64,000 nt of DNA from Cellulomonas humilata (GCF_013359775.1 NZ_JABMCI010000065.1:124001-188000); one strand, 5' to 3'. Numbered from the stretch's first letter, positions 6,781-17,601 are shown. Program-made: numbers and translations. The notes: generated by a model from the letters alone, not told the origin.

Positions 6781-7848
6781 CTAGAGCGTCCGGTCGATCA
6801 CGTAGTGCAGCATCTCGCGCAGAAAATGACGATAGTCCGCCGAGTCGTCGTCGCGGGAGGGGCCGAGCACGCGGGACTCCAGCTCGAGGGCCTTGCGCGA
6901 GTAGCGCTGCGCAAGCGCACGCCCGTGGTCGATCGACCCCTCGCGCTCCATCGCCGCCGCGAGCCACGCCACTTCACCAGCGTCCTTGTCCGGCCGCGCG
7001 ACCGTCAGCAGGCGCAGGGCACGCTCGCGATCCGCAGCGCCGACCGTCCGCAGGAAGTGCAGCAGCATGACGGTGCGCTTGCCCTCCCAGAGGTCGCCCG
7101 CCGACTCCTTGCCGTACGCGCCCTCGTCGGCCACGAGGTTGAGCACGTCGTCGGTGATCTGGAACGCGACCCCGGCGTGGAACCCGAGCGCGACCAGGTC
7201 CAGCAGCTCGTCCTCGGTGGGCCGGCCCTCCCCCGGCGGGCTGCCGCAGATGACGCCGATGCGCAGCGGCGCGATCACCGTGTACCAGCAGGTCTTCTTG
7301 TAGACCATGCGCACGTAGTCTCGGTCCTCCAGGTCGAACGTGCCGGCGGCGATCCAGTCGAGCTCGATGGCCTGACCCTCCACGGACTCGCGGGCCATCC
7401 GCTCGAACTCCCGCAGCACCAGCAGCGCCTTGCGCACCCCGACGGTCGACACGTTCTCCAGCAGCACGCCGACCGACAGGATGTTCGTCGCGTCGCCCAC
7501 GTTGATCGCCACGGGAACGCCGCGGTCGGCGAACAGGGTGGCGCGTCCGCGGCGGAACGTGGAGGCGTCCTCGATGTCGTCGTGCACCAGGAAGCCGTTG
7601 TGCAGCAGCTCCAGCGCCGTGGCGGAGCCGAGTGCCTGCTCGGTCCGGCCACCCGCGGCGATCGCCGCGCTCAGGCAGATGGCGGGACGCAGCCCCTTGC
7701 CCTCGCGCAGCGGGTAGTCCGCGACGAGGTCGTACAGCGGGCCGTAGCCCGTGGCCCGACGCCGGAGGACCAGCTCGGCGATCTCACCGCGCACGAGGTC
7801 GCGCGCGTCGGCGAGGACGCGCGCGACCAGCCGTTCGTCGTGGGCCAT
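6781..7848 (-). CDS. Polyprenyl (farnesyl/geranylgeranyl-type) diphosphate synthase
   Basis: 355 residues. The first Asp-rich motif is HDDIEDASTFRRG (about residues 93-105), which binds Mg-diphosphate of the allylic substrate. The GKGLRP motif lies at about residues 50-55. The second motif is FQITDDVLNLVAD, in which the fifth position is Asn instead of Asp; DDxxN is the form seen in eukaryotic-type GGPP synthases (DDYANL). The C-terminal half has the usual GKRTVMLLHFL. The enzyme condenses isopentenyl diphosphate onto allylic diphosphates; chain length cannot be read reliably. It heads the tight minus-strand cluster down to 890 and has a TAGGAC box 6 bases upstream of ATG. A second, different synthase lies at 44168. 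Confidence 0.9.
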   Translation of the reverse strand: MAHDERLVARVLADARDLVRGEIAELVLRRRATGYGPLYDLVADYPLREGKGLRPAICLSAAIAAGGRTEQALGSATALELLHNGFLVHDDIEDASTFRRGRATLFADRGVPVAINVGDATNILSVGVLLENVSTVGVRKALLVLREFERMARESVEGQAIELDWIAAGTFDLEDRDYVRMVYKKTCWYTVIAPLRIGVICGSPPGEGRPTEDELLDLVALGFHAGVAFQITDDVLNLVADEGAYGKESAGDLWEGKRTVMLLHFLRTVGAADRERALRLLTVARPDKDAGEVAWLAAAMEREGSIDHGRALAQRYSRKALELESRVLGPSRDDDSADYRHFLREMLHYVIDRTL

Positions 7849-7854
7849 GGGGCC

Positions 7855-7860
7855 GTCCTA
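7855..7860 (-). promoter_or_regulatory. Probable -10 box of leaderless promoter for the isoprenoid-linked cluster
   Basis: TAGGAC on the minus strand ends 6 bases before the ATG at 7848, with no Shine-Dalgarno. It follows directly after the aconitase terminator, so the cluster probably has its own promoter here. Confidence 0.4.
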
Positions 7861-7868
7861 CCGCACGA

Positions 7869-7908
7869 CGACGGCCCCCCACCACCGTGCGGTGGTCGAG
7901 GGGCCGTC
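7869..7908 (-). terminator. Strong hairpin downstream of aconitase
   Basis: A near-perfect inverted repeat: GACGGCCCC ... CCACCACCG on one arm and CGGTGGT ... GGGGCCGTC on the other, with a very short loop. It lies 12 bases after the aconitase stop, with no clear U-tract, as is common in actinobacteria. Confidence 0.75.
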
Positions 7909-7919
7909 GATCGGACGGA

Positions 7920-10664
<2,745 letters not shown>

Positions 10665-10773
10665 GGGGGCTCCTTCGCTGGCGAGTCTGCCGGTGTTCCT
10701 GTCCGGGGATGCAAGTCACCCGGACCGCTGGGCGGTGCGACCTCCCAGCCTAGGCGCGGCGAGGATCGCGATT

Positions 10774-10791
10774 TATCTCGACATCAAGATA
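10774..10791. promoter_or_regulatory. 18-bp palindromic operator upstream of acnA
   Basis: TATCTCGACATCAAGATA is an imperfect inverted repeat with 8-base half-sites matching at 7 positions around a CA centre. It sits in a locally AT-rich patch about 110 bases before the acnA start. Shape and length fit a MarR-family site. A TamR-like regulator, which in Streptomyces controls aconitase, would be a candidate; this is from general knowledge and not proven. Confidence 0.5.
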
Positions 10792-10800
10792 CATGCTCAC

Positions 10801-10853
10801 GGGCCCCCGCGCACACGCGTCCACGTCGGCGTGGCGCGTGTGCGCGAGGGCCC
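10801..10853 (-). terminator. Long GC-rich hairpin after the small helical gene
   Basis: Arms of 23-24 bases at 10801-10824 and 10831-10853 pair with one mismatch and one bulge around a loop of about 6 bases. It begins 15 bases after the stop of the 56-residue gene and separates that gene from the acnA promoter. Confidence 0.75.
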
Positions 10854-10867
10854 GCGGGCTGTCTCGG

Positions 10868-11038
10868 TCAGCTCTGCGCGGCGCGCTCCGCGTCCACGGC
10901 GTCCTGCGCCTTGCGCTCCGCCTCGATCGCCCGCTCGTGCGAGCGCGGGTCGTACTCCGGCGTGCCCTGCTTGTGCAGCTCCTGGGTGACCAGCCGCTTC
11001 GCCTCCGCCAGTCGGCTGATCGCGTCCTTGTCGCTCAC
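10868..11038 (-). CDS. Small conserved-looking helical protein, 56 residues
   Basis: A GTG start at 11038 is preceded by GAGGGGAG. The product is highly charged and helical (DAISRLAEAKRLVTQELHKQ, then a Glu/Arg/Ala-rich tail ending AERAAQS), with no Cys, signal peptide or membrane segment. It has its own ribosome binding site and a strong terminator, which supports it being a real gene. The function is unknown; small helical proteins of this kind are widespread in actinobacteria. Confidence 0.65.
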   Translation of the reverse strand: MSDKDAISRLAEAKRLVTQELHKQGTPEYDPRSHERAIEAERKAQDAVDAERAAQS

Positions 11039-11118
11039 CGTGCCGCTCCCCTCTGCCGGGCCGCTCCGGTCCGGCTACGCGTTCCACGCTAGTCCGGGGG
11101 CCGCCGGCGTGCACCCAG

Positions 11119-12387
11119 TCAGCGGGTCAGGACGGCGACGGCCTCGACGTGGTGCGTCATGGGGAACAGGTCGTACGCCTTCAGGTCCGCCAGCGCGTAC
11201 CCGGCGTCGGCGAACAGGGCGATGTCGCGGGCCAGCGCGGCCGGGTCGCACGCGACGTAGACCACCCGCTCCGGGCGCAGCTCGGTGATCCCGGCGACGA
11301 CCTTGCGGCCCGCCCCGGTGCGCGGCGGGTCGAGCACGACCGCGTCGGCGTGCACCACGTCGGAGTCCGAGTCGACCTGGCCCGAGAGGACCTGGGCGAC
11401 GTCGCCGGCGTGCAGCTCGACGTTCGAGCGGTCGTGCAGGTTGCGCCGCGCATCCTTGACCGCGCGAGCGTCGCCCTCGACGGACACCACCTCGCCCGTC
11501 GGGCCGACGGCGTCCGACAGCGGTGCGGTGAACAGGCCGGACCCCGAGTAGAGGTCCAGCACGGCCGCCCCGTCCACGTCTCCGAGCCCGGCGAGCACCG
11601 CGCTCACCAGCAGGTCGGGGGCCTCCCGGTGCACCTGCCAGAAGGCAGCGCCCGCCACGCGGAACTCGTACCCGACCTCACCGTGCTGGACGTGCTCCTT
11701 GACCGCGGTGCGCGCGTTGGGCCGGCCGTCCATGCGACCGCGCCCGAGGTCGAAGGGCGCGCCGTCGACCAGGACGAGCGGGGCGTCGCCGCTGGACGGG
11801 GCGATCGCCTCGACCCGCGCACCGCCGGACCAGCGCCGGCCGAACAGGTCGAGGGCCGCGATCGCCTCGTTGGCCAGGGGCATCGAGTCGAGCAGACGCA
11901 CGTCGTGCGAGCGGAAGCCGTGCATGCCCGCCCGGCCCTCGGCGTCCGTGACCAGGTCGATCCGGGTGCGGTAGCCGAGGCCGCCACGCTCGTCGTCCCC
12001 CGGAGCGGCCAGCACGGGGACGTCCAGGTCCAGCTTGGCCAGGCGGCGCAGCTGCTCGGCGAGCACCGCGGCCTTCCACGCGCGCTGCGCGGGCAGGGAG
12101 ACGTGGGCGAGCTCGCCGCCGCCGACCCCACCCGGACCGGCGGCCGGCCAGGCCGACTCGACGCGGTCGGGCGACGCCTCGAGGATCTCGACGGCGTCGG
12201 CGCGCCAGAACTTCGCCGTCTCCCCCGCGTCGGTCAGGCGCGCGCGGACCCGTTCGCCGGGCAGCGTGTGCCGCACGAAGATGACGCGTCCCTCGTGGCG
12301 CGCCACGCAGTGACCGCCGTGGGCCACCGGGCCGATCTCGAGCTCGACGAGCTCGTCGACGCGGTCGGGTGCAGAGTCAGTAGCCAC
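11119..12387 (-). CDS. Class I SAM-dependent RNA (uracil-5-)methyltransferase, TrmA/RlmCD family
   Basis: 422 residues from a GTG at 12387. An N-terminal TRAM domain (about residues 8-65, with VAHGGHCVARHEGRVIFVRH) is followed by the RNA-binding middle and a C-terminal Rossmann domain. SAM motif I is VLDLYSGSGLF. The catalytic region has VLDPPRTGAG and the nucleophile Cys in VYVACDPAALARD. The family methylates C5 of uridine in tRNA or 23S rRNA; the target cannot be told from sequence. The conserved [4Fe-4S] Cys set of RlmD is not evident. It overlaps the APC permease end by 11 bases, the same pairing as Rv2689c/Rv2690c in M. tuberculosis. Confidence 0.9.
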   Translation of the reverse strand: MATDSAPDRVDELVELEIGPVAHGGHCVARHEGRVIFVRHTLPGERVRARLTDAGETAKFWRADAVEILEASPDRVESAWPAAGPGGVGGGELAHVSLPAQRAWKAAVLAEQLRRLAKLDLDVPVLAAPGDDERGGLGYRTRIDLVTDAEGRAGMHGFRSHDVRLLDSMPLANEAIAALDLFGRRWSGGARVEAIAPSSGDAPLVLVDGAPFDLGRGRMDGRPNARTAVKEHVQHGEVGYEFRVAGAAFWQVHREAPDLLVSAVLAGLGDVDGAAVLDLYSGSGLFTAPLSDAVGPTGEVVSVEGDARAVKDARRNLHDRSNVELHAGDVAQVLSGQVDSDSDVVHADAVVLDPPRTGAGRKVVAGITELRPERVVYVACDPAALARDIALFADAGYALADLKAYDLFPMTHHVEAVAVLTR

Positions 12388-14380
12388 GCGGAACGGTACC
12401 CCGGACCGGCTCCTCGAGCCCCGTCTGCCCCTCGGTGGACGCCAGCTGCCAGGGCACGGAGGCCACCACCACGCCGGGGGTGAACAGGAGCCGCCCCTTG
12501 AGCCGGAGCGCGCTCTGGTTGTGCAGCAGCTGCTCCCACCAGTGCCCCACCACGTACTCGGGGATGTAGACCACGACGAGGTCGCGGGGGCTGTCGCGGC
12601 GGATCGAGCGGACGTAGGTGAGCACCGGTCGGGTGATCTCCCGGAACGGGGAGTCGAGCACGCGCAGCGGCACCGGGATGTTCATGGCCTCCCACTGCTC
12701 GCGCAAGGTCACCACGTCCTCGGGGTCGACGCCGACCGTCAACGCCTCCAGGAGCTGCGGCCGCGACGCGCGGGCGTAGGCCAGCGCGCGCATCGTCGGG
12801 CGGTGCAGGTGCGACACCAGCACGATCGCGTGCACGCGGCTGGGCAGCGCCCGGGCGGCCTCGGCGTCGGTGCCCAGCGCCAGCTCGGCGCGCACCAGCG
12901 CGTAGTGGCGGTGGATCGACTGCATGAGGACGTAGATGACCGCCATGGCCAGGATCGCGATCCACGCGCCATGGGTGAACTTGGTGATGAGCACGACGAC
13001 GAGCACCGTCGCGGTCATCACCAGGCCCACAGAGTTGATGATCCGCGACCGCTTCATGCGCGTCCGGGCCGCCGGGTCCGGCTCCGTGCGCAGGTGCCGC
13101 GTCCAGTGCCGCACCATGCCCAGCTGGCTCACCGTGAACGACACGAAGACGCCGACGATGTACAGCTGGATCAGGCGGGTGACCTGCGCGTCGAACGCCC
13201 AGATCAGCACGATCGCCGCCAGCGCCAGGGTGACGATGCCGTTGGAGAACGCCAGCCGGTCGCCGCGGGTGTGCAGCTGGCGGGGCAGGTAGCCGTCGCG
13301 CGCCAGGATCGAACCCAGCACCGGGAACCCGTTGAACGCGGTGTTCGCCGCGAAGAACAGGATCAGCCCGGTGACCACCGCGATGAGGACCGCCACGAAG
13401 GGCACGTTCTGGAACACCGCGGCCGACAGCTGGCTGATCACGGGGTGCTGGTCGTAGCCCTCGCCCACGGGCACGCCATCGCGCAGCAGCTGGGTCTGGG
13501 GGTCGTCGGCGAAGATCACGCCGGTGGCACGGGAGAGCAGCAGGATCGACATGATCATGACGATCGAGAGGCTGCCCAGCAGCGCCAGGGTGGTCGCGGC
13601 GTTCTTGGACTTCGGCTTCTTGAACGCGGGGACGCCGTTGCTGATGGCCTCCACGCCCGTGAGGGCGGCGCAGCCGGAGGAGAAGGCGCGCAGGATGAGG
13701 AAGAAGCCGGCGAGGCCGGTGAGCCCCTGGTCGAACGCCGCGTCGGGCGCGAGCTCGAAGCCGGAGCTCTCCGCCATCGCCAGGTTGCCGGTGAGCAGCT
13801 GGACCGATCCCACGACCGCCAGAGCGCCGATCGCGAGCATGAACATGTAGACCGGGATGGCGAACAGGCTCCCGGACTCCTTGACGCCGCGCAGGTTGGC
13901 CACCGTCAGCAGCACGACAAGCCCGACCGCGAACGCCGCCTCGTGCCCCCGCAGCGCGGGGAGGGCGGTCGCCGCGTACTGCGCGGCCGACGAGATGGAC
14001 ACCGCGACGGTCAGCACGTAGTCGACCAGCAGCGCACTGGCCACGGTGACGCCGGCGTTCTTGCCCAGGTTGGTCGTCGCGACCTCGTAGTCACCTCCCC
14101 CGGACGGGTAGGCGTGCACGTTCTGCCGGTAGGAGGCGACGACGACGATCATCACCGCGACGACGGCCAGGCCGACCCACGGCGAGACCACCAGGGCCGT
14201 CATCCCCGCGAGGGAGAGCGTCAGCAGGATCTCGTCGGGCGCGTAGGCCACCGACGAGAGCGCGTCCGACGCGAACACGGGAAGAGCGATGCGCTTCGGG
14301 AGGAGCGTGTGGCCGAGCCTGTCGCTGCGGACGGGGCGTCCGAGCAACAGGCGTTTGGCGGCATCCGAGAGGTCCGACAC
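12377..14380 (-). CDS. APC-superfamily permease, linked to TrkA-type potassium regulation
   Basis: About 667 residues. I chose the GTG at 14380 because a TAGCAT box sits 8 bases before it. The longer TTG start at 14389 would overlap that box. The N-terminal motif LPVFASDALSSVAYAPDEIL is characteristic of the actinobacterial amino-acid/potassium-like permeases. It is followed by about 12 membrane helices (for example FAVGLVVLLTVANLRGVKES) and a C-terminal soluble domain of some 170 residues. It is divergent from two TrkA genes 86 bases away, an arrangement conserved in mycobacteria (Rv2690c with ceoB/ceoC). This suggests that ion uptake is gated by those regulators. Substrate specificity is not established. 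Confidence 0.85.
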   Translation of the reverse strand: MSDLSDAAKRLLLGRPVRSDRLGHTLLPKRIALPVFASDALSSVAYAPDEILLTLSLAGMTALVVSPWVGLAVVAVMIVVVASYRQNVHAYPSGGGDYEVATTNLGKNAGVTVASALLVDYVLTVAVSISSAAQYAATALPALRGHEAAFAVGLVVLLTVANLRGVKESGSLFAIPVYMFMLAIGALAVVGSVQLLTGNLAMAESSGFELAPDAAFDQGLTGLAGFFLILRAFSSGCAALTGVEAISNGVPAFKKPKSKNAATTLALLGSLSIVMIMSILLLSRATGVIFADDPQTQLLRDGVPVGEGYDQHPVISQLSAAVFQNVPFVAVLIAVVTGLILFFAANTAFNGFPVLGSILARDGYLPRQLHTRGDRLAFSNGIVTLALAAIVLIWAFDAQVTRLIQLYIVGVFVSFTVSQLGMVRHWTRHLRTEPDPAARTRMKRSRIINSVGLVMTATVLVVVLITKFTHGAWIAILAMAVIYVLMQSIHRHYALVRAELALGTDAEAARALPSRVHAIVLVSHLHRPTMRALAYARASRPQLLEALTVGVDPEDVVTLREQWEAMNIPVPLRVLDSPFREITRPVLTYVRSIRRDSPRDLVVVYIPEYVVGHWWEQLLHNQSALRLKGRLLFTPGVVVASVPWQLASTEGQTGLEEPVRGTVPRGY

Positions 14381-14388
14381 GATGCGCA

Positions 14389-14394
14389 ATGCTA
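14389..14394 (-). promoter_or_regulatory. Probable -10 box for the APC permease
   Basis: TAGCAT on the minus strand, 8 bases before the GTG at 14380. It decides the start codon choice for the permease. Confidence 0.4.
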
Positions 14395-14452
14395 GGCCCG
14401 CGCGCGGCAGCCCACACCACCGCCCGCGGCGCGCCGGTCGAGGCGGACGGTA

Positions 14453-14458
14453 TAGCGT
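14453..14458 (+). promoter_or_regulatory. Probable -10 box for the first TrkA gene
   Basis: TAGCGT (within GGTATAGCGT), 8 bases before the GTG at 14467. There is no Shine-Dalgarno sequence, so a leaderless transcript is likely. Confidence 0.4.
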
Positions 14459-14466
14459 GCCCCACT

Positions 14467-15132
14467 GTGCACTTCGTGATCATGGGATGCGGCCGGGTAG
14501 GCGCCACGCTGGCCAAGAGCCTGGAGGACAACGGGCACTCCGTGTCCGTCATCGACCAGAACCCCGAGGCGTTCCGGCGCCTCGACCCGGAGTTCGGCGG
14601 CAACAAGGTGACCGGCCTCGGCTTCGACCGGGACACCCTCACTCAGGCGGGGATCGAGGACGCGTTCGCGTTCGCGGCCGTGTCCGACGGCGACAACTCG
14701 AACATCCTCGCGGCTCGCGTGGTGCGCGAGACGTTCGGCATCGAGAACGTGGTCGCCCGCATCTACGACCCGCACCGCGCCGAGATCTACCAGCGCCTGG
14801 GCATCCCCACGGTCGCCACCGTGCGCTGGACCGCGCACCAGGTGCTCCGCCGCCTGCTGCCCATGGGCGCCACCGACGAGTACCGCGACTCCTCCGGACA
14901 GATCCAGCTCTCGCAGGTGGACGTCCACGAGGGCTGGGTGGGCAAGCCGCTGCGCGTGCTGGAGGAAGCCACCGGCGCCCGGATCGCGTACGTCACCCGC
15001 TACGGCGACGGCCTGCTGCCGACGTCGACCACCGTCCTGCAGGAGAACGACACCGTGCACGTGCTCATGCGGGCGGACGCCTCCGCCCTGGTCGAACGCA
15101 TCCTCACGAGCGCGCCGGCGGTGACGGCGTGA
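14467..15132 (+). CDS. TrkA family potassium uptake regulator (first of pair)
   Basis: 221 residues from a GTG at 14467. An N-terminal RCK/TrkA-N Rossmann domain has the NAD-binding motif VIMGCGRVGATLA and an acidic end of strand 2 (SVIDQN). A C-terminal TrkA-C domain starts near residue 140 (SQVDVHEGWVGKPLRVLEEA). These cytosolic proteins bind nucleotide and gate potassium transport. It corresponds to CeoB (Rv2691) by order. It overlaps the next gene by 4 bases (GTGA), so the two are translation-coupled and probably form a hetero-oligomer. Confidence 0.93.
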   Translation: MHFVIMGCGRVGATLAKSLEDNGHSVSVIDQNPEAFRRLDPEFGGNKVTGLGFDRDTLTQAGIEDAFAFAAVSDGDNSNILAARVVRETFGIENVVARIYDPHRAEIYQRLGIPTVATVRWTAHQVLRRLLPMGATDEYRDSSGQIQLSQVDVHEGWVGKPLRVLEEATGARIAYVTRYGDGLLPTSTTVLQENDTVHVLMRADASALVERILTSAPAVTA

Positions 15133-15803
15133 GGGTCGTCATCGCGGGGGCCGGCTCTGTCGGACGCTCGATCGCGCGCGAGCTGCTCGGGCACGGCCAC
15201 GAGGTCACCCTGATCGACCGCCAGCCGTCGGCCATGCGCGTCTCGCAGGTCGCCGACGCCGAGTGGCTGCTGGCCGACGCCTGCGAGCTGCCCACCCTGC
15301 GCCAGGTCAAGGCCGACGAGTGCGACGTGGTGGTGGCCGCCACCGGCGACGACAAGGCCAACCTCGTCATCTCGCTGCTGGCCAAGACGGAGTTCGGCGT
15401 CCCGCGCACGGTCGCCCGCGTGAACAACCCGAAGAACGAGTGGATGTTCGACGAGGCCTGGGGCGTGGACGTGGCCGTGTCGACGCCGCGGATCATGACC
15501 GCGATGGTCGAGGAGGCCGTCACGGTCGGCGACCTGGTGCGCATCTTCACGTTCCACCAGTCCCGCGCAGACATCCTCGAGCTCACGCTCCCCGACGACT
15601 CGCCGCTGGCCGGCGTGCGCGTCGGTCAGATCGAGTGGCCCGCGGACACCGTGCTCGCGTGCATCGTGCGGGACGCGCGACCGATCGCCCCCAGCCCCGA
15701 CGACACGCTCGAGGGCCGGGACGAGCTGCTGTTCGTCACGGCTCGGGAAGCGGACGAGGCCGAGCTGGAAGCGCTGCTGACCCACGGACCAGCGACCAGC
15801 TGA
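15129..15803 (+). CDS. TrkA family potassium uptake regulator (second of pair)
   Basis: 224 residues from a GTG at 15129. The nucleotide-binding motif is VVIAGAGSVGRSIARELL, with strand 2 ending LIDRQ. A TrkA-C domain follows (ADILELTLPDDSPLAGVRVG). It corresponds to CeoC (Rv2692). Its last 68 bases overlap tail-to-tail with the DUF3159 gene on the other strand, leaving no room for a conventional terminator between the two units. Confidence 0.93.
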   Translation: MRVVIAGAGSVGRSIARELLGHGHEVTLIDRQPSAMRVSQVADAEWLLADACELPTLRQVKADECDVVVAATGDDKANLVISLLAKTEFGVPRTVARVNNPKNEWMFDEAWGVDVAVSTPRIMTAMVEEAVTVGDLVRIFTFHQSRADILELTLPDDSPLAGVRVGQIEWPADTVLACIVRDARPIAPSPDDTLEGRDELLFVTAREADEAELEALLTHGPATS

Positions 15804-16494
15804 GCCAGAGGGTCAGCGCGGTCAGCGGCAGGCCCATGGCCAGCTTGGCCGTGCCGAGCCACGCGACCTCGTCGGCCAGGTACAGCGGCACCTGGACCGC
15901 GAGCCGGACGCCGAACATCGCCACCCACGGCCACGTGGCGAGCGCGTAGCGGCGACGCAGCACCGGATCGGCACGCCACGCCACCGCGGCGCCCCACGAG
16001 CCGTTGCTCGACAGCGGCCCCTCGGCCCGGAACAGACCCATGACGAGACCGACCAGAGGCCAGCCGGCGAGGATCGAGACCAGCGTCGCGAGCAGGTACG
16101 CGACGTTGACCCAGAGCCCGTAGGCGAAGTAGTCCGAGGCGTCGCCGGACCGCCACGCCCAGATCACGCCGATACCGACGCCCACGAGTCCGGAGAACGC
16201 CTGCGTGACGGGCGTGCGCTGCACCAGCCGCACCACCACCGCGACCACTGCCGCGCCCGCCGCGGCGATCAGCGCCGGCGTGAGCCGCTGGCCCGACGCG
16301 AGGTACACCACGACGAAGAGCAGTCCGGGGGCGACCGACTCGACGACCCCACGCACTCCCCCGACCGCGTCGGCGACCGAGAACTGCTCGGCCGTGAGCG
16401 CGCGCATCCCGCGCAGGCCACCCTCCTCGGGCGGTACGACGTCGTCGATCGCGTCGATCCCCTTCAGGGGATCGGCCGCCTGGTGGTCACTCAC
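15736..16494 (-). CDS. DUF3159 membrane protein
   Basis: 252 residues. An acidic N-terminus of about 50 residues is followed by paired hydrophobic segments (SVAPGLLFVVVYLASGQ, IAAAGAAVVAVVVRLV, AFSGLVGVGIGVIWAW, and two or three more), giving about five or six membrane helices. The sequence GDASDYFAYGLWVNVAY is typical of DUF3159 (Rv2693c). The function is unknown. It is the last gene of a coupled run OB-fold, DUF3710 and probably dut, and overlaps the OB-fold gene by 8 bases. The 3' end overlaps the convergent TrkA gene by 68 bases. Confidence 0.88.
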   Translation of the reverse strand: MSDHQAADPLKGIDAIDDVVPPEEGGLRGMRALTAEQFSVADAVGGVRGVVESVAPGLLFVVVYLASGQRLTPALIAAAGAAVVAVVVRLVQRTPVTQAFSGLVGVGIGVIWAWRSGDASDYFAYGLWVNVAYLLATLVSILAGWPLVGLVMGLFRAEGPLSSNGSWGAAVAWRADPVLRRRYALATWPWVAMFGVRLAVQVPLYLADEVAWLGTAKLAMGLPLTALTLWLSWSLVRGSAALPARPRPLPEP

Positions 16495-16855
16495 CGGGAC
16501 GCGGCCGCAGCTCGTAGCGGGGGTTGAACACGGTGCGACGGCCGTCGATCAGGCACACCAGGCCTTCGATCTTCAGTCGGCGACCGGGCGTGACGCCGGA
16601 GATCTCCCGGCGGCCCAGCCAGACCAGGTCCAGCGACCCGCTCCCGTCGTACAGCTCGGCCTCCAGGGCCGGTACGCCCTCGCGGGGCCGCAGCGTGACG
16701 GACCGGATGACGCCGGAGACGCTGGCCCGCGAGCGGTCGCGCAGCTGCTCGACGGGCGTGCACCCCACCGAGCGGTGGGCGTCGGCGCGCTCCTCGTCGG
16801 CCTCGATCTCGGCCTGGGACGCGACCGCCTTCTTCAGGCGTTCCTTGAGGCTCAT
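16487..16855 (-). CDS. OB-fold nucleic-acid-binding domain protein
   Basis: 122 residues. A charged helical N-terminus (SLKERLKKAVAS) leads to an OB-fold of about 80 residues (ASVSGVIRSVTLRP ... ALEAELYDGSGSLDLVWLGR ... GRRLKIEGLVCLIDGRRTVF), the tRNA_anti-like pattern also found in RecG and DNA polymerase III accessory domains. Equivalent proteins sit at this place in many actinobacteria (Rv2694c). It presumably binds single-stranded nucleic acid; the role is not known. It overlaps both neighbours. Confidence 0.88.
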   Translation of the reverse strand: MSLKERLKKAVASQAEIEADEERADAHRSVGCTPVEQLRDRSRASVSGVIRSVTLRPREGVPALEAELYDGSGSLDLVWLGRREISGVTPGRRLKIEGLVCLIDGRRTVFNPRYELRPRPGE

Positions 16856-17601
16856 CGGATCTCCGTGATCTCCGGACCCCGGCGCAGGGGGTCGAAGTCG
16901 GGCACCGCCGGGGCGGCGTCGGGCGGCGCGGCGGCCTGCAGGTTCGGCGTCCCCGGTCCGGGCAGCCGCAGGGTGAGCAGGTCGCGGGGCGGACGCGCGT
17001 CGGTGCCCCGGACCACGACGATGCCGGCGAAGAGCTGCTCGAGGGCCGTGGCGGCGGCCGGGTCCACGGCGGCGCGGCCGGTGATCACACCGCGCACGAA
17101 CCAGCGCGGACCGTCGGCGCCGACGAAGCGGGCGGGACGGTGCCCGGTGCGCCCCTCAGGGGTCCGCACGGGGAGGCGCGCCAGCAGCTCGCGGCCGAAC
17201 GGTCCCGGGAGGTCGTCCGCCGAGCCGCCCTGCTGCGTCACGGACTCGGCGATCTCCGCCCGGATCTCGTCCCAGATGCCCTCGGTGCGGGGTGCGGCGA
17301 AGGCCTGCACCTGGAGCGACGAGCCGTCGATGAGGATCGACGCCGCGGACACGACGTCCGTGGCCTTGTCGATCTCCATCCGCAGCTCCATGCCCTGCAC
17401 GCCGGGCACGAGGATCGCCCCGAGGTCGACGCGCGGGACGTCGTCGTCCACCTGCGAGGCGTCCCACGGGCCACCCGTGCGCTCGACCGGCGCGGACGGG
17501 AGGTCGTCGCCGGGCTCGTCGACGACGGCAGGCTCGTCGACCTCGGTCTCCACCGCGTCGTCTGGGGCGGAATCCTTTCCACCACGCCGGAACAGCGCCA
17601 C
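16852..17601 (-). CDS. DUF3710 family protein
   Basis: 249 residues from a GTG at 17601, preceded by GAGGAG. It starts ALFRRGGKDS, the usual beginning of this family (Rv2696c). A long acidic linker (residues 10-45) is followed by the conserved domain (RVDLGAILVPGVQGMELRME ... LQVQAFAAPRTEGIWDEIRA ... PRWFVRGVITGRAA). There is no membrane segment. The function is unknown, although the gene is strongly conserved next to dut. It overlaps the OB-fold gene by 4 bases. Confidence 0.9.
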   Translation of the reverse strand: MALFRRGGKDSAPDDAVETEVDEPAVVDEPGDDLPSAPVERTGGPWDASQVDDDVPRVDLGAILVPGVQGMELRMEIDKATDVVSAASILIDGSSLQVQAFAAPRTEGIWDEIRAEIAESVTQQGGSADDLPGPFGRELLARLPVRTPEGRTGHRPARFVGADGPRWFVRGVITGRAAVDPAAATALEQLFAGIVVVRGTDARPPRDLLTLRLPGPGTPNLQAAAPPDAAPAVPDFDPLRRGPEITEIR

